Shown in pieces: positions 42,151 through 50,746 of a DNA stretch of 64,000 nucleotides (within the stretch, counting starts at the first letter, position 1; each line of letters starts with the position of its first letter). The notes under the pieces were generated by a model. The model saw only the letters and a program-made list of their open reading frames with translations, did no database searches and was not told the DNA's origin. This stretch comes from JBBRDU01 sp038230335 (GTDB lineage: Bacteria > Verrucomicrobiota > Verrucomicrobiia > Chthoniobacterales > UBA10450): positions 1-64,000 of the forward strand of contig JBBRNL010000005.1 of assembly GCA_038230335.1 (NCBI GenBank), in the 5' to 3' direction. The translations under genes were made by a program, and so were the position numbers.

Positions 42151-43698
42151 ATGGCGGGGCCGGTAATGCTTCTGATAAGAGATGGCTGGGGTATTAACCC
42201 GGGCGGTCGCGCCCTCGCCGAAAAAAACGGCGACGCCACTTTGCTCGCGCGTACGCCATTCCACGAACAGCTTTACGCCCAGTATCCGGTCGGCCGATTG
42301 AGCGCAAGCGGTCTCGATGTGGGGTTGCCCGAGGGGCAGATGGGGAACTCCGAGGTTGGACATCTCAATCTCGGGGCCGGCCGGGTTGTTTATCAGGATC
42401 TCACTCGGATCAACAAGGCGGTGGCCGATGGGGACCTTGCGCGGAATACGCCATTGCAAACGGCTTTGGCTGCCGCGCGCGGGCACCGTTTGCATCTGCT
42501 TGGCCTCGTCTCTGAAGGAGGTGTGCACAGCCACTATCTGCACATGATTGCTCTGGCCAATGCGGCCAAAGCGGCCGGCGTCGATGACATTTGTGTGCAC
42601 GCTTTCACGGATGGCCGCGACGACTCGCCGACAGGCGGCGCGCCTTGTCTTGAGAAATGCGCACAGCTCCTGAAAGAGAGCGGGGCCCGCGTGGTGACGG
42701 TGGTGGGACGATACTTTGCCATGGATCGCGACCGACGCTGGGATCGGACGAAGAAGGCGTGGGACGCAGTCACGCTGGGGCGCGGAGAGTTTTGCGATTC
42801 GCCTCCCAGCGCCGCGCTGGCGCGCCATTACGCGGCCGGGCAAACGGATGAGTTCATGCCGCCGCTGATTTTTGCTTACCCTGACGAGCAACGAATTCGC
42901 GATGGCGACACTGTTTTGTTCTTTAACTTCAGAGCGGATCGCGCGCGCCAGCTCTCCCAGGCGTTTCTCCATCATGACTTTGATGGATTCGACCGGCAGT
43001 CGTGGCCGCAGGTTCGTTTCATCACGCTGACCCAGTACGATGCGACCTATCTTTCGCCTTTCGTTTTTGCGCCCGTCGAGCTTGCTCATATTCTGGGACA
43101 GGTCGTGAGCGCAGCCGGGAAACCGCAGCTTCGCATCGCCGAGACGGAGAAGTATCCGCACGTCACCTATTTCTTTAACGGGGGAGTCGAGCGGCCATTT
43201 GAAAACGAGGATCGCAAAATCGTTCCGTCCCCAAAAGTAGCGACCTACGATCTGCAACCGGAAATGAGTTCGCGGCTCCTCACCGAGGAGGTCCTGGCAC
43301 GCATGTCTAACTACGATCTGATTATCCTCAATTTCGCCAACCCCGATATGGTCGGACACACTGGCGTGATTCCGGCCGGTATCAAAGCGGTGGAAACGAT
43401 TGACGAATGCGTTTCGCGGATCATCCCCGAACTGCTTGATCTGGATGGCAAATGCCTGGTCACGGCGGACCATGGAAACTGTGAGTTGATGCGGAATCCG
43501 GACGGGTCGCCCAACACTGCGCATACCACCAACCTCGTGCACTGCGTTTATGTCGCGCGCGACGCGGCCCGTTTTCGCTGTCACGACGGGATTCTTGCGG
43601 ACATCGCGCCAACCCTGCTGTTTTTGCTTGGATTGCCGCAACCGCCGGAAATGACGGGCCACAATCTGCTCGTTCCCGTTTCCTCCGCGACCACCTAA
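42151..43698 (+). CDS. gpmI: Phosphoglycerate mutase, cofactor-independent
   Basis: Interconverts 3- and 2-phosphoglycerate in glycolysis, with two Mn ions. About 515 residues: LLIRDGWGIN (metal Asp), QMGNSEVGHLNLGAGR (nucleophilic Ser), AFTDGRDDSP, VVGRYFAMDRDRRWDR, FFNFRADRARQLS, NFANPDMVGHTG and VTADHGNCE are all in place. I chose the ATG at 42151; an ATG at 42094 and one at 42166 are alternatives. Its stop overlaps the stop of the convergent TPR-GT-C gene by 4 bases. Confidence 0.95.
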   Translation: MAGPVMLLIRDGWGINPGGRALAEKNGDATLLARTPFHEQLYAQYPVGRLSASGLDVGLPEGQMGNSEVGHLNLGAGRVVYQDLTRINKAVADGDLARNTPLQTALAAARGHRLHLLGLVSEGGVHSHYLHMIALANAAKAAGVDDICVHAFTDGRDDSPTGGAPCLEKCAQLLKESGARVVTVVGRYFAMDRDRRWDRTKKAWDAVTLGRGEFCDSPPSAALARHYAAGQTDEFMPPLIFAYPDEQRIRDGDTVLFFNFRADRARQLSQAFLHHDFDGFDRQSWPQVRFITLTQYDATYLSPFVFAPVELAHILGQVVSAAGKPQLRIAETEKYPHVTYFFNGGVERPFENEDRKIVPSPKVATYDLQPEMSSRLLTEEVLARMSNYDLIILNFANPDMVGHTGVIPAGIKAVETIDECVSRIIPELLDLDGKCLVTADHGNCELMRNPDGSPNTAHTTNLVHCVYVARDAARFRCHDGILADIAPTLLFLLGLPQPPEMTGHNLLVPVSSATT

Positions 43699-45977
43699 CG
43701 ACTTTGAGCCGAGGGGGTGGTATCGCGCAGCGGGCTACCCGCTTTGAATAGATCGATATTCGTTTGGAGCGTGCGCGCCAAGGGAAGGTTGCCTTGCTCG
43801 TGAGAGAGCTGCAAGGCCAGCTCGGCGGTGGCAATCGCTTTTGGAAAGTCTCCCTGCTCGGCCCAGGCCGCCGCGAGGAGACGTAATATTCTCGGATTTT
43901 TGCCACCCGAAGATTCAACGGCGCGCTGCGCCAGAGCGACCGACTTCGCGCCGTTGCGTTGCGAGGCCTCAGAGTTCGTGGCGAGCACCCACGCGAGATT
44001 GCATTGCGCGTTCAGATTCTCCGGCTCGATTTCCAGAGCACGCTGCCACTGCTCGATGGCTTCGCGCATGCGCCCTTTCTGCGAGAGAGCAATCCCAAGA
44101 TCGCTGCTGGCCAGCGCGTAATTCGGCTGAATCTTCAATTCCTCTTCGAACTGCGCGATGGCGCCGTCGGTGGCTCCCGTTTGCAAGAGAGCATTGCCAA
44201 GGTTGTAATGAACCTTTGGATGGCTTGGGCTCAACGCCAGCGCCTTTTGAAAATGAGGGAGCGCCTCGTCGAGTTCTCCCTTGCGGGCAAGCGCTGCGCC
44301 GAGGTTGTTGTGCAGGAGCGCTTCATCCAATTCTTCATCTCCCGCCACAGTCCGCCCGAAATTGTTGCCGACTTGCGTGTAATCCGCTTCCGTTCCCAGC
44401 TCCTTGCCATATTCGGAAATAGCTTCATCGAGCCGGCCTTTCTCTAATTGGACTGTGGCAATGTTGTAGTGAATGCCCGGATATTTGGGATTGATGCGCA
44501 AAACCCGTTCGAATTGAATCAGCGCGACATCCAGTTGTCCTTTTCGAAAAAACGCCACCCCGAGGCGGTTATGTCCCTCCGCGCTCACTGGACGAATGCT
44601 TGTCTCTACTTTGGAATGCTCGATGGCTTCATCGAGTTGTCCCGCTTTCAGGAACGCCGCGGAAAGTGCACCGTGGGCGATATCGTTATTTGCCGTCACC
44701 GCCACGGCGTGTGTCCAAAGTTTAATGGTGTCGGACCAGTACGAAGTCTGAATCGAAGCAGACCAGGCCAGAACGGCCAGAGCGCACGTGGCCCCGACCG
44801 TTAACGTGGCGCGACCATACCGCCATCCTTTGCCGAGATCCGCCACGGTCCATGTGATCAGCATGTATAGGCCAATGTGCGGCAAATAGGTGTAACGGTC
44901 CGCATGGGACTGGAGTCCGACCTGAACGATGCCAAGGATGGGTCCAAGCATGATCAAGTACCAAAGCCAGCCCGTGACCAGGTACGGGCGCGTTCGTTTC
45001 CACCGCCAGACACCGATTGTAATGGCGGCGACAAAGGCGATGGAGAAGAGGATTTGCCACCAGGGAAGGCCCTGCTTTTGGATAGGGTAGAGAACGGCAA
45101 GATCGGACGGCCATATCATTTGCCGCGCGTATGTCATGATAGTGACAACAGCGTTTGCGGCGCGCGATGACATCGGCAACCTGCTCATCGCGGCGATCGT
45201 TTTTTCCTGTGCCAGCACGGTGGCCACGCTCGAAAAGACGGAAAGGCACAACAGCGGCAACTTTTCGAGAATCAGCCCCGGCAGGCCGGGTCCTGGCCTT
45301 TCCTGTTCCCTTTCCAATTTCGTTTCGCCGAACTGTCCGAAGCGGCGGAGCGGCCAGTAGTCGAGGAGGAGAAGGATGACGGGCAAAGTCACGAGCATCG
45401 GTTTGCACATCAAGCCAAGGGCGAACAAGACGGCCACGACCAGATAGCGAGCGAACGATGGCAACCTCGCAAAACGCACATACGCGGCAATCGTCAGAAC
45501 AAAGAACAAAGCACTCAGGACGTCCTTCCTTTCCGACACCCATGCGACCGACTCGACGTGCAACGGGTGAATCGCGAACAGAGCAGCGACGAAAGCGCTG
45601 CGCCAGGTTGCGCCCGTTAGGTCGCGCAAGACCAGGAACAAGAGGACGACGGCTGTGCTGTGTAAAAGGACGTTGGTGAAATGGTGGCCCCCGGCTTGGA
45701 CTCCATACAGAGTGCAGTCGAGCATGTGCGACATCACGGTGAGCGGATGCCAATTGGCATTGACCGTGTGAGTAAACGCCCACGCCATCCCGCGGAAGGT
45801 CAATCCAGCCAGAACCGATCGGTTCTCATATACGTAAACCTGGTCATCGTAGTTGACGAACGGATGACGAAGGGTCTGACCAAAAACGAGCCAGGTGAGG
45901 GCGGCGAGAAATAAACAGATGCCCGCGATGGTTCGCCGTGAGCACGAATTCGTTGATGGTCTCCCCATGCCTGTCAT
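43695..45977 (-). CDS. TMTC-like membrane protein with C-terminal TPRs (paralogue 3)
   Basis: 760 residues. Helix 1 (about 18-33), then the loop HPFVNYDDQVYVYENRSVL (YDD 43-45) with NANWHPLTVMSHMLDCTLYG, about ten helices to residue 430, HADRYTYLPHIGLYML in the late loop, and then roughly eight TPR units (EGHNRLGVAFFRKGQLD, LLHNNLGAALARKGELD, PKVHYNLGNALLQTG). The final about 90 residues (CNLAWVLATNSEASQRNGAK onward, ending PLRD) match the tails of the genes at 36343 and 47828. The W-H-P-L and ADRYxYxP motifs are those of the bacterial TMTC/GT-C group. The ATG overlaps the stop of the PD-(D/E)XK-like gene by 4 bases. Confidence 0.8.
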   Translation of the reverse strand: MTGMGRPSTNSCSRRTIAGICLFLAALTWLVFGQTLRHPFVNYDDQVYVYENRSVLAGLTFRGMAWAFTHTVNANWHPLTVMSHMLDCTLYGVQAGGHHFTNVLLHSTAVVLLFLVLRDLTGATWRSAFVAALFAIHPLHVESVAWVSERKDVLSALFFVLTIAAYVRFARLPSFARYLVVAVLFALGLMCKPMLVTLPVILLLLDYWPLRRFGQFGETKLEREQERPGPGLPGLILEKLPLLCLSVFSSVATVLAQEKTIAAMSRLPMSSRAANAVVTIMTYARQMIWPSDLAVLYPIQKQGLPWWQILFSIAFVAAITIGVWRWKRTRPYLVTGWLWYLIMLGPILGIVQVGLQSHADRYTYLPHIGLYMLITWTVADLGKGWRYGRATLTVGATCALAVLAWSASIQTSYWSDTIKLWTHAVAVTANNDIAHGALSAAFLKAGQLDEAIEHSKVETSIRPVSAEGHNRLGVAFFRKGQLDVALIQFERVLRINPKYPGIHYNIATVQLEKGRLDEAISEYGKELGTEADYTQVGNNFGRTVAGDEELDEALLHNNLGAALARKGELDEALPHFQKALALSPSHPKVHYNLGNALLQTGATDGAIAQFEEELKIQPNYALASSDLGIALSQKGRMREAIEQWQRALEIEPENLNAQCNLAWVLATNSEASQRNGAKSVALAQRAVESSGGKNPRILRLLAAAWAEQGDFPKAIATAELALQLSHEQGNLPLARTLQTNIDLFKAGSPLRDTTPSAQSR

Positions 45978-46708
45978 GGGTGCGCCGAGACGGAGCGGGA
46001 CCGCTCTGCTAGAACGTCCTCAAACGTGATTTGGAGCTGCCGGTTTAGAGCGCGCGTTCCCGCGCGAGCAATACGCTGCAGAAACTGGAGAGAACGCTCC
46101 GGACTGGTTTCGTGCCAGACCGGTTTACGCTGGAGAAAGAGCCCCCCGTTTCTTTCCAGCAGTGCGCCCCATCCGATCGGGATATCAGATTCACGATAGA
46201 GATCGTTAGGCAAAACGAGAAAAAATACGTTAGCGCAACCATACCTGATCAATGTCTCGAACTTGGCACAGGCAAAGAGGCGATTGTGCAAGGCGTTGAG
46301 CTCGCGCAGAACACGGCTGTAGTTGCGATGCTTGATCGCGGCAAAATTATGCGAATCAAATTCCGGGAACAACGAGTCAGCCATGCGCAGCGTCGGATAA
46401 TGGATGCGCAGGTGCTTTTCGAGGACGTGGCGTCGCCGCTGCACCGTGTCCAGGCGCTCTCGAGTTTCCGGAGTGCAACAGTTGTCTCGTCGCAGATCGG
46501 ATCGCGCCTGCTTGCACTCGAAAATTGCGGTCGCAAGGCTTGGGCCGGGCCGATACGCCGCCACGTCCGCGCGATAGCGGGATTGCGGCAGACTCACTTC
46601 GAGCGCGCCGGCGCAATAGCCCTGAGCCTGGGCCCAAAGGAAGGCGAGCCGTTTTAATTCCCGGTGGGCGGCGGTTTCGGCTTTGCCCTTCGTCAGATTT
46701 TCGTCCAT
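45974..46708 (-). CDS. PD-(D/E)XK-type nuclease-like protein
   Basis: 244 residues from ATG 46708 (ATG 46729 also possible). Residues 37-66 carry E37, YRADVAAY (Asp48) and AIFECKQAR (Glu64-x-Lys66), spaced as in PD-(D/E)XK nucleases, with ALEVSLP before and helices after. The C-terminal half is unusual, with NDLYRESDIPIGWGALLERNGG, a pattern also seen in restriction- or repair-type proteins of this fold. It overlaps hemB by 16 bases and the next glycosyltransferase gene by 4. Similar stand-alone proteins are often uncharacterised; a role in DNA repair is inferred only from the fold. Confidence 0.6.
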   Translation of the reverse strand: MDENLTKGKAETAAHRELKRLAFLWAQAQGYCAGALEVSLPQSRYRADVAAYRPGPSLATAIFECKQARSDLRRDNCCTPETRERLDTVQRRRHVLEKHLRIHYPTLRMADSLFPEFDSHNFAAIKHRNYSRVLRELNALHNRLFACAKFETLIRYGCANVFFLVLPNDLYRESDIPIGWGALLERNGGLFLQRKPVWHETSPERSLQFLQRIARAGTRALNRQLQITFEDVLAERSRSVSAHP

Positions 46709-47679
46709 TCCGCCAGCTCGCGCGCCCAATAGGTGATGATAATATCCGCTCCGGCGCGCTTCAGCGACGTCATGATCTCAAGAACAGCGGCGCGCTCATC
46801 GAGCAATCCCTTTTCCGCGGCGGCCTTGAGCATGGCGTATTCGCCGCTCACGTGGTAGACCGCGGTAGGTTTGGCGAATCGCTCGCGCACTCGCCAAAGA
46901 ATATCCATGTAGGGCAGAGCGGGCTTCACGAGCAGGATGTCGGCCCCTTCCTCGATATCGAGCGCCACCTCGCGCAGGGCTTCTTCCGCATTCGCGCAGT
47001 CCATTTGGTAGGACCGCCGGTCGCCAAACTGCGGCGGACTTTCCGCGACTTCGCGAAACGGACCGTAAAAGACGGAAGCAAACTTGGCTGCGTAACTGAT
47101 GATTCCGGTTTGATCGAATCCATTCGCATCGAGGGCCGTGCGGATGGCCCCGATCCGGCCGTCCATCATGTCGCTCGGTGCTACCATGTCGGCACCGGCG
47201 GCCGCGTGGGAGAGCGCGGTCTTCACGAGAAGATCAACCGTCTCATCATTCAGGACGTGAAAGTGATCGCCATCCACCCGCGTCACCCCGCAATGACCAT
47301 GGCTCATATATTCGCAAAGGCAGACGTCGGTGATGACAACCAGCTCGGGACACTTTGCTTTGATCATGCCACAGGCTTTTTGCACGATCCCGTCCGGTGC
47401 GAATGCGCCGCTGGCCTGTTCATCTTTCATTTCCGGAATGCCAAATAAGAGAACGGCTTGCAGCCCTAGGTCCTGCGCCCGGCTCGCCTCATCGGTCACA
47501 TCGGCGAGCGAGAGTTGTGATACGCCGGGCATGCTCACAATCGCGCGGGGCCGGTCGATCTTCTCGCTCACGAAAAGTGGCAAAACAAAATCGTGCGAAG
47601 AAAGTTTGGTTTCACGCACGAGATTGCGCAAAGAGGGCGAACGGCGAAGCCGACGGGGCCGATGAATCAAGGTCCTCAC
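46693..47679 (-). CDS. hemB: Delta-aminolevulinic acid dehydratase (porphobilinogen synthase)
   Basis: Condenses two 5-aminolevulinate to porphobilinogen in heme synthesis. 328 residues with the zinc-type cysteine motif DVCLCEYMSHGHCG, the substrate-pocket DMMDGRIGAIR, and the two Schiff-base lysines in SYAAKFASVFYGP and LLVKPALPYMD. Start is GTG 47677-47679. It is divergent from the TPR-GT-C gene and leads a three-gene minus-strand row with the nuclease-like gene and paralogue 3, overlapping the first by 16 bases. Confidence 0.95.
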   Translation of the reverse strand: MRTLIHRPRRLRRSPSLRNLVRETKLSSHDFVLPLFVSEKIDRPRAIVSMPGVSQLSLADVTDEASRAQDLGLQAVLLFGIPEMKDEQASGAFAPDGIVQKACGMIKAKCPELVVITDVCLCEYMSHGHCGVTRVDGDHFHVLNDETVDLLVKTALSHAAAGADMVAPSDMMDGRIGAIRTALDANGFDQTGIISYAAKFASVFYGPFREVAESPPQFGDRRSYQMDCANAEEALREVALDIEEGADILLVKPALPYMDILWRVRERFAKPTAVYHVSGEYAMLKAAAEKGLLDERAAVLEIMTSLKRAGADIIITYWARELAEWTKI

Positions 47680-47827
47680 GGTGCGAGAGTACGCAGTGGC
47701 CGAACGCGTCGCAAGCGCGACTCCTGTCGATGCGGGAGCCGCCAGGCCAGCCGGGTCGCTTATACGATTGAAAACTTCAAACGCACCAGAGAATCTCCGA
47801 CACGACCTTGAACCTAACCGGAGGAAC

Positions 47828-50722
47828 GTGCGGCTTCATCTAAAAACCTGGCAGCGGGCCGCCCTGCTCATGGTTCCCGCCGCCATCGCCACCACAGCGT
47901 TGGTCTGGATCTGTCGGCACGATCCATCGATCAATTTTCTTCCCGAAGATGGAAGAGCGGCCTGGATCCTCTTCCCCAGACCCGTGCATCCGGCTTCCCA
48001 TAAGATCGTGACGCTCGACACTCTCTTTCGTCGCGAATTCTCTCTCACCAGCCGACCCGAAAAGGCTGAATTGAAAATCCGAGCCGCGAAACAAGTGGAT
48101 CTGCGCATCAACGACATGTCCGTGACCCTTCCACCGGTCCATCATTGGAAAGACGAGGCGGCCATGGACGTCGCTTCGTTTCTTCGAACGGGCACGAACA
48201 CGATCGAAGTCCGGGTATTCAACGACAATGCTCCAGCTGCATTGTGGTTGGTGGCGGGCGATGGCTTCTTGCTGCGAACCGATCAAAGTTGGGACGCTTC
48301 CCTGGCCGGGTCTGCCTGGAAACCGGTTGCGATGGCTTCGACGCCGCGATTGCCGGGCCCAGGCAATCCCCTCGCCGGTGGCGAAACAACCCTTGGCGGT
48401 CTGCGCGCGAGCTGGCCGTTCGAACTGCTCCTGGCGTTCACGGCGGTCACGCTCTGCGCGGTTGCCTTTCATTGGAGAATTCGTTGGCAAGAATGGGCCG
48501 ACAGAAACTCAACCGTCCAGGTCGCCGCCTTGATCGGTTTGGCTGCCACCATCTGGATCGTGCTCTTTGCCAATAATGCGTTTCGGCTTCCGTTTTTGGC
48601 AGGGTTCGATGCAGGCGATCACATCAAATATATCAGTTACATCCAGGAACGGCGGGCGCTGCCCTCTCCGACGAAGGGATACGAGATGTTCCAGGCGCCC
48701 CTTTTCTATGTCGTCTCGGCTATCCTGCTCGGAGCTTGCCGGCTATCCGCGGTGGATGGTGCGGGAATCATCTTGCTTCGTTTTCTGACGACTCTTTTCG
48801 GCATCGCCCAATTCACCTTTGTCTTTCTCAGTGTGCGCCTCTTGTTTCCGCGCCGGCTCATTCTGCAAATCGTCGGGCTGCTTCTGGCCGCCTTCCTGCC
48901 CATGCAGCTTTACCTGTCACATTATGTGACTAACGAAACTCTGGCGGCCGTCCTCAGTTCGGCTTCCCTCTATTTTTGTCTGCGATTAATTCGGAATGGA
49001 AATGCGCCGGTGTCCTATTACGCGTTCTTTGGCTTGACCGTCGGAGCGGCTCTTCTCGCGAAGGCCACGACTTTTCTTCTCGTTCCGCCACTTTTCCTGA
49101 CACTTGGCGCTAGCTTATGGTCGCAACGAATACCGACGGGACGGTGGCTGCGCAGTTTCGGGAGCGCGGCCCTCGCCACGTTCGCGGTCAGCGGTTGGTA
49201 TTACCTTCCCATCTGGAAGCGATTTGGAACGCCTTTCCTGGGCAACTGGGATTTGGCCAGCGGCTTTTCCTGGTGGCAGGACCCGGGTTATCACGTGGCG
49301 GCCGATTATGGCAGATTCGGCCATTCGCTCGTCGATCCGTTGTTTAGTAGTTTGAACAGTTTCGCTGACGGAATTTACTCGACTCTGTGGGGAGACGCGT
49401 TGTGTGGCGGCGTGTCCGACATGGCCTTTCGTCCTCCCTGGAACTACGGATTGATGGTCTGCGGTTATCTCCTGGCCCTGGTCCCTACTTTGCTCATTCT
49501 CGTGGGTGCAGCCTTTGCTCTGCGGCGCGTTGTGCGCAAGCCATCCTTCGAATATTTCATTTTGCTGACGGTGGCCGCGGCTGTTGTATTCGGCGTCCTG
49601 TTTATGACGCTGAAAGTGGCCTGCTTTGGACAAATCAAAGCGTTCTATGGCTTGTCGGCCATCGTTCCACTCTGCATTTTTGGAGTGATAGGCTGGGAGG
49701 TAGCGGCGCGGCATCGACCGCGTCTCCAATTCCTCATGGGGTCGCTCCTACTCTTTTGGGCGATGAACAGTTTTGCATCGGTCTGGATTTATCGCTCTCC
49801 TGAACAGCGCTTGTTTATGGCACGCCGGCTTCGTAGCGATCATCAGACCGCCGTCGCCTTGGTCGAAGCGAGGAAAGTGATGACGGCGGACCCGCGCAAT
49901 GCGGACGCGGTAAGGCTGAGCGCGTCCATCCTTGAAGAGAGAGGTGAGGCGGACGAAGCCCTGACCATGGCCAGACGGGCCGTCGAGATAAGTCCGTTGA
50001 ATCCGGCTTCGCATTGGCAGGTCAGTATGATTCTGGCGAACCAGGGGCAGGCGGCCGCGGCCTTGAACGAGGCCCGTCGCACGGTCGAACTCGGACCGCA
50101 AGAACCGTTGGCGCATGACCTCCTTTTGAGCTGTTTGGTCCAGTCAAAGCAGAATGATGAGATTGTGCGGGCCGCGCGCGACGCCCTGACGGTTTCGCCC
50201 TTTAACGCCTTTCTACATGACACGCTCGGAATCGCGGCCGCGCAACAGGGCGATTTCTTTAATGCGATGGCGCAATTTGCTTACGCCACTTTGATCAGTC
50301 CAAAATGGCCCGAGCCGCAGGGCAAGTTCAAGCTCGTCCTCTCGGCCTTGCCTGGTGATGCCGATGCATCCAGGCACCTCGTCCAAGTAGGATCGATCGC
50401 GCGAGACTCCTCCGCGTTACTAAACGAACTGGCGTGGCTGGAGGCGACGAGTCCGGACGCCAATCTGCGGAGCGGGTCAAAGGCGGTTCGGTTGGCCGAG
50501 CGCGCGTGCGACCTAACGAGTCGGAGAAACACCATGCTCATGGCGACCCTGGCCGCATCCTATGCGGAAGCGGGAAGATTCACCGAAGCCATCCGCACAG
50601 CGGAGGTTGCCTTGGAGCTGGCGCGGTCGGCCGGTGATGCGACGGTGGCGCGTCGTGCTGAAAATCTTTTAACAGAGTTTCGCGCCAATCGCCCATACCG
50701 TGATCAGTTCCCCTCCCATTAA
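47828..50722 (+). CDS. GT39/PMT_2-type membrane glycosyltransferase with sugar-binding-like domain and TPR tail (paralogue 4)
   Basis: About 964 residues from GTG 47828 (GGAGG lies 3-8 bases upstream; an earlier GTG at 47681 overlaps the hemB start region and is less likely). Helix 1 (about 10-30), then a periplasmic beta-sandwich about residues 55-170 resembling the GH2 sugar-binding fold (AELKIRAAKQVDLRIND, GTNTIEVRVFNDN, LWLVAGDGFLLRTDQSW). The GT-C part has GFDAGDHIKY (acidic loop 1, about 259-268), YEMFQAPLFYVVSA as in PMT_2 enzymes, and about ten helices; TPRs (about 670-850) and the shared NELAWLEATSPDANLRSGSK module (ending PYRD) follow. Donor and acceptor are unknown. Confidence 0.75.
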   Translation: MRLHLKTWQRAALLMVPAAIATTALVWICRHDPSINFLPEDGRAAWILFPRPVHPASHKIVTLDTLFRREFSLTSRPEKAELKIRAAKQVDLRINDMSVTLPPVHHWKDEAAMDVASFLRTGTNTIEVRVFNDNAPAALWLVAGDGFLLRTDQSWDASLAGSAWKPVAMASTPRLPGPGNPLAGGETTLGGLRASWPFELLLAFTAVTLCAVAFHWRIRWQEWADRNSTVQVAALIGLAATIWIVLFANNAFRLPFLAGFDAGDHIKYISYIQERRALPSPTKGYEMFQAPLFYVVSAILLGACRLSAVDGAGIILLRFLTTLFGIAQFTFVFLSVRLLFPRRLILQIVGLLLAAFLPMQLYLSHYVTNETLAAVLSSASLYFCLRLIRNGNAPVSYYAFFGLTVGAALLAKATTFLLVPPLFLTLGASLWSQRIPTGRWLRSFGSAALATFAVSGWYYLPIWKRFGTPFLGNWDLASGFSWWQDPGYHVAADYGRFGHSLVDPLFSSLNSFADGIYSTLWGDALCGGVSDMAFRPPWNYGLMVCGYLLALVPTLLILVGAAFALRRVVRKPSFEYFILLTVAAAVVFGVLFMTLKVACFGQIKAFYGLSAIVPLCIFGVIGWEVAARHRPRLQFLMGSLLLFWAMNSFASVWIYRSPEQRLFMARRLRSDHQTAVALVEARKVMTADPRNADAVRLSASILEERGEADEALTMARRAVEISPLNPASHWQVSMILANQGQAAAALNEARRTVELGPQEPLAHDLLLSCLVQSKQNDEIVRAARDALTVSPFNAFLHDTLGIAAAQQGDFFNAMAQFAYATLISPKWPEPQGKFKLVLSALPGDADASRHLVQVGSIARDSSALLNELAWLEATSPDANLRSGSKAVRLAERACDLTSRRNTMLMATLAASYAEAGRFTEAIRTAEVALELARSAGDATVARRAENLLTEFRANRPYRDQFPSH

Positions 50723-50746
50723 TTCCTGAGAGCCCGTCCTTTCGTT

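Noticed and set aside
42097..43662. 521-codon minus-strand open frame
   Set aside because: Antisense to gpmI, all of whose catalytic motifs are on the plus strand.
44722..45783. 353-codon minus-strand frame
   Set aside because: Same strand but shifted frame inside the TPR-GT-C paralogue 3, whose helices and TPRs are in the other frame.
47681..47827. GTG start of the GT39-like protein at 47681
   Set aside because: Only one base from the divergent hemB GTG start, no SD and an Ala/Arg-rich stretch without signal features; GTG 47828 has GGAGG before it.
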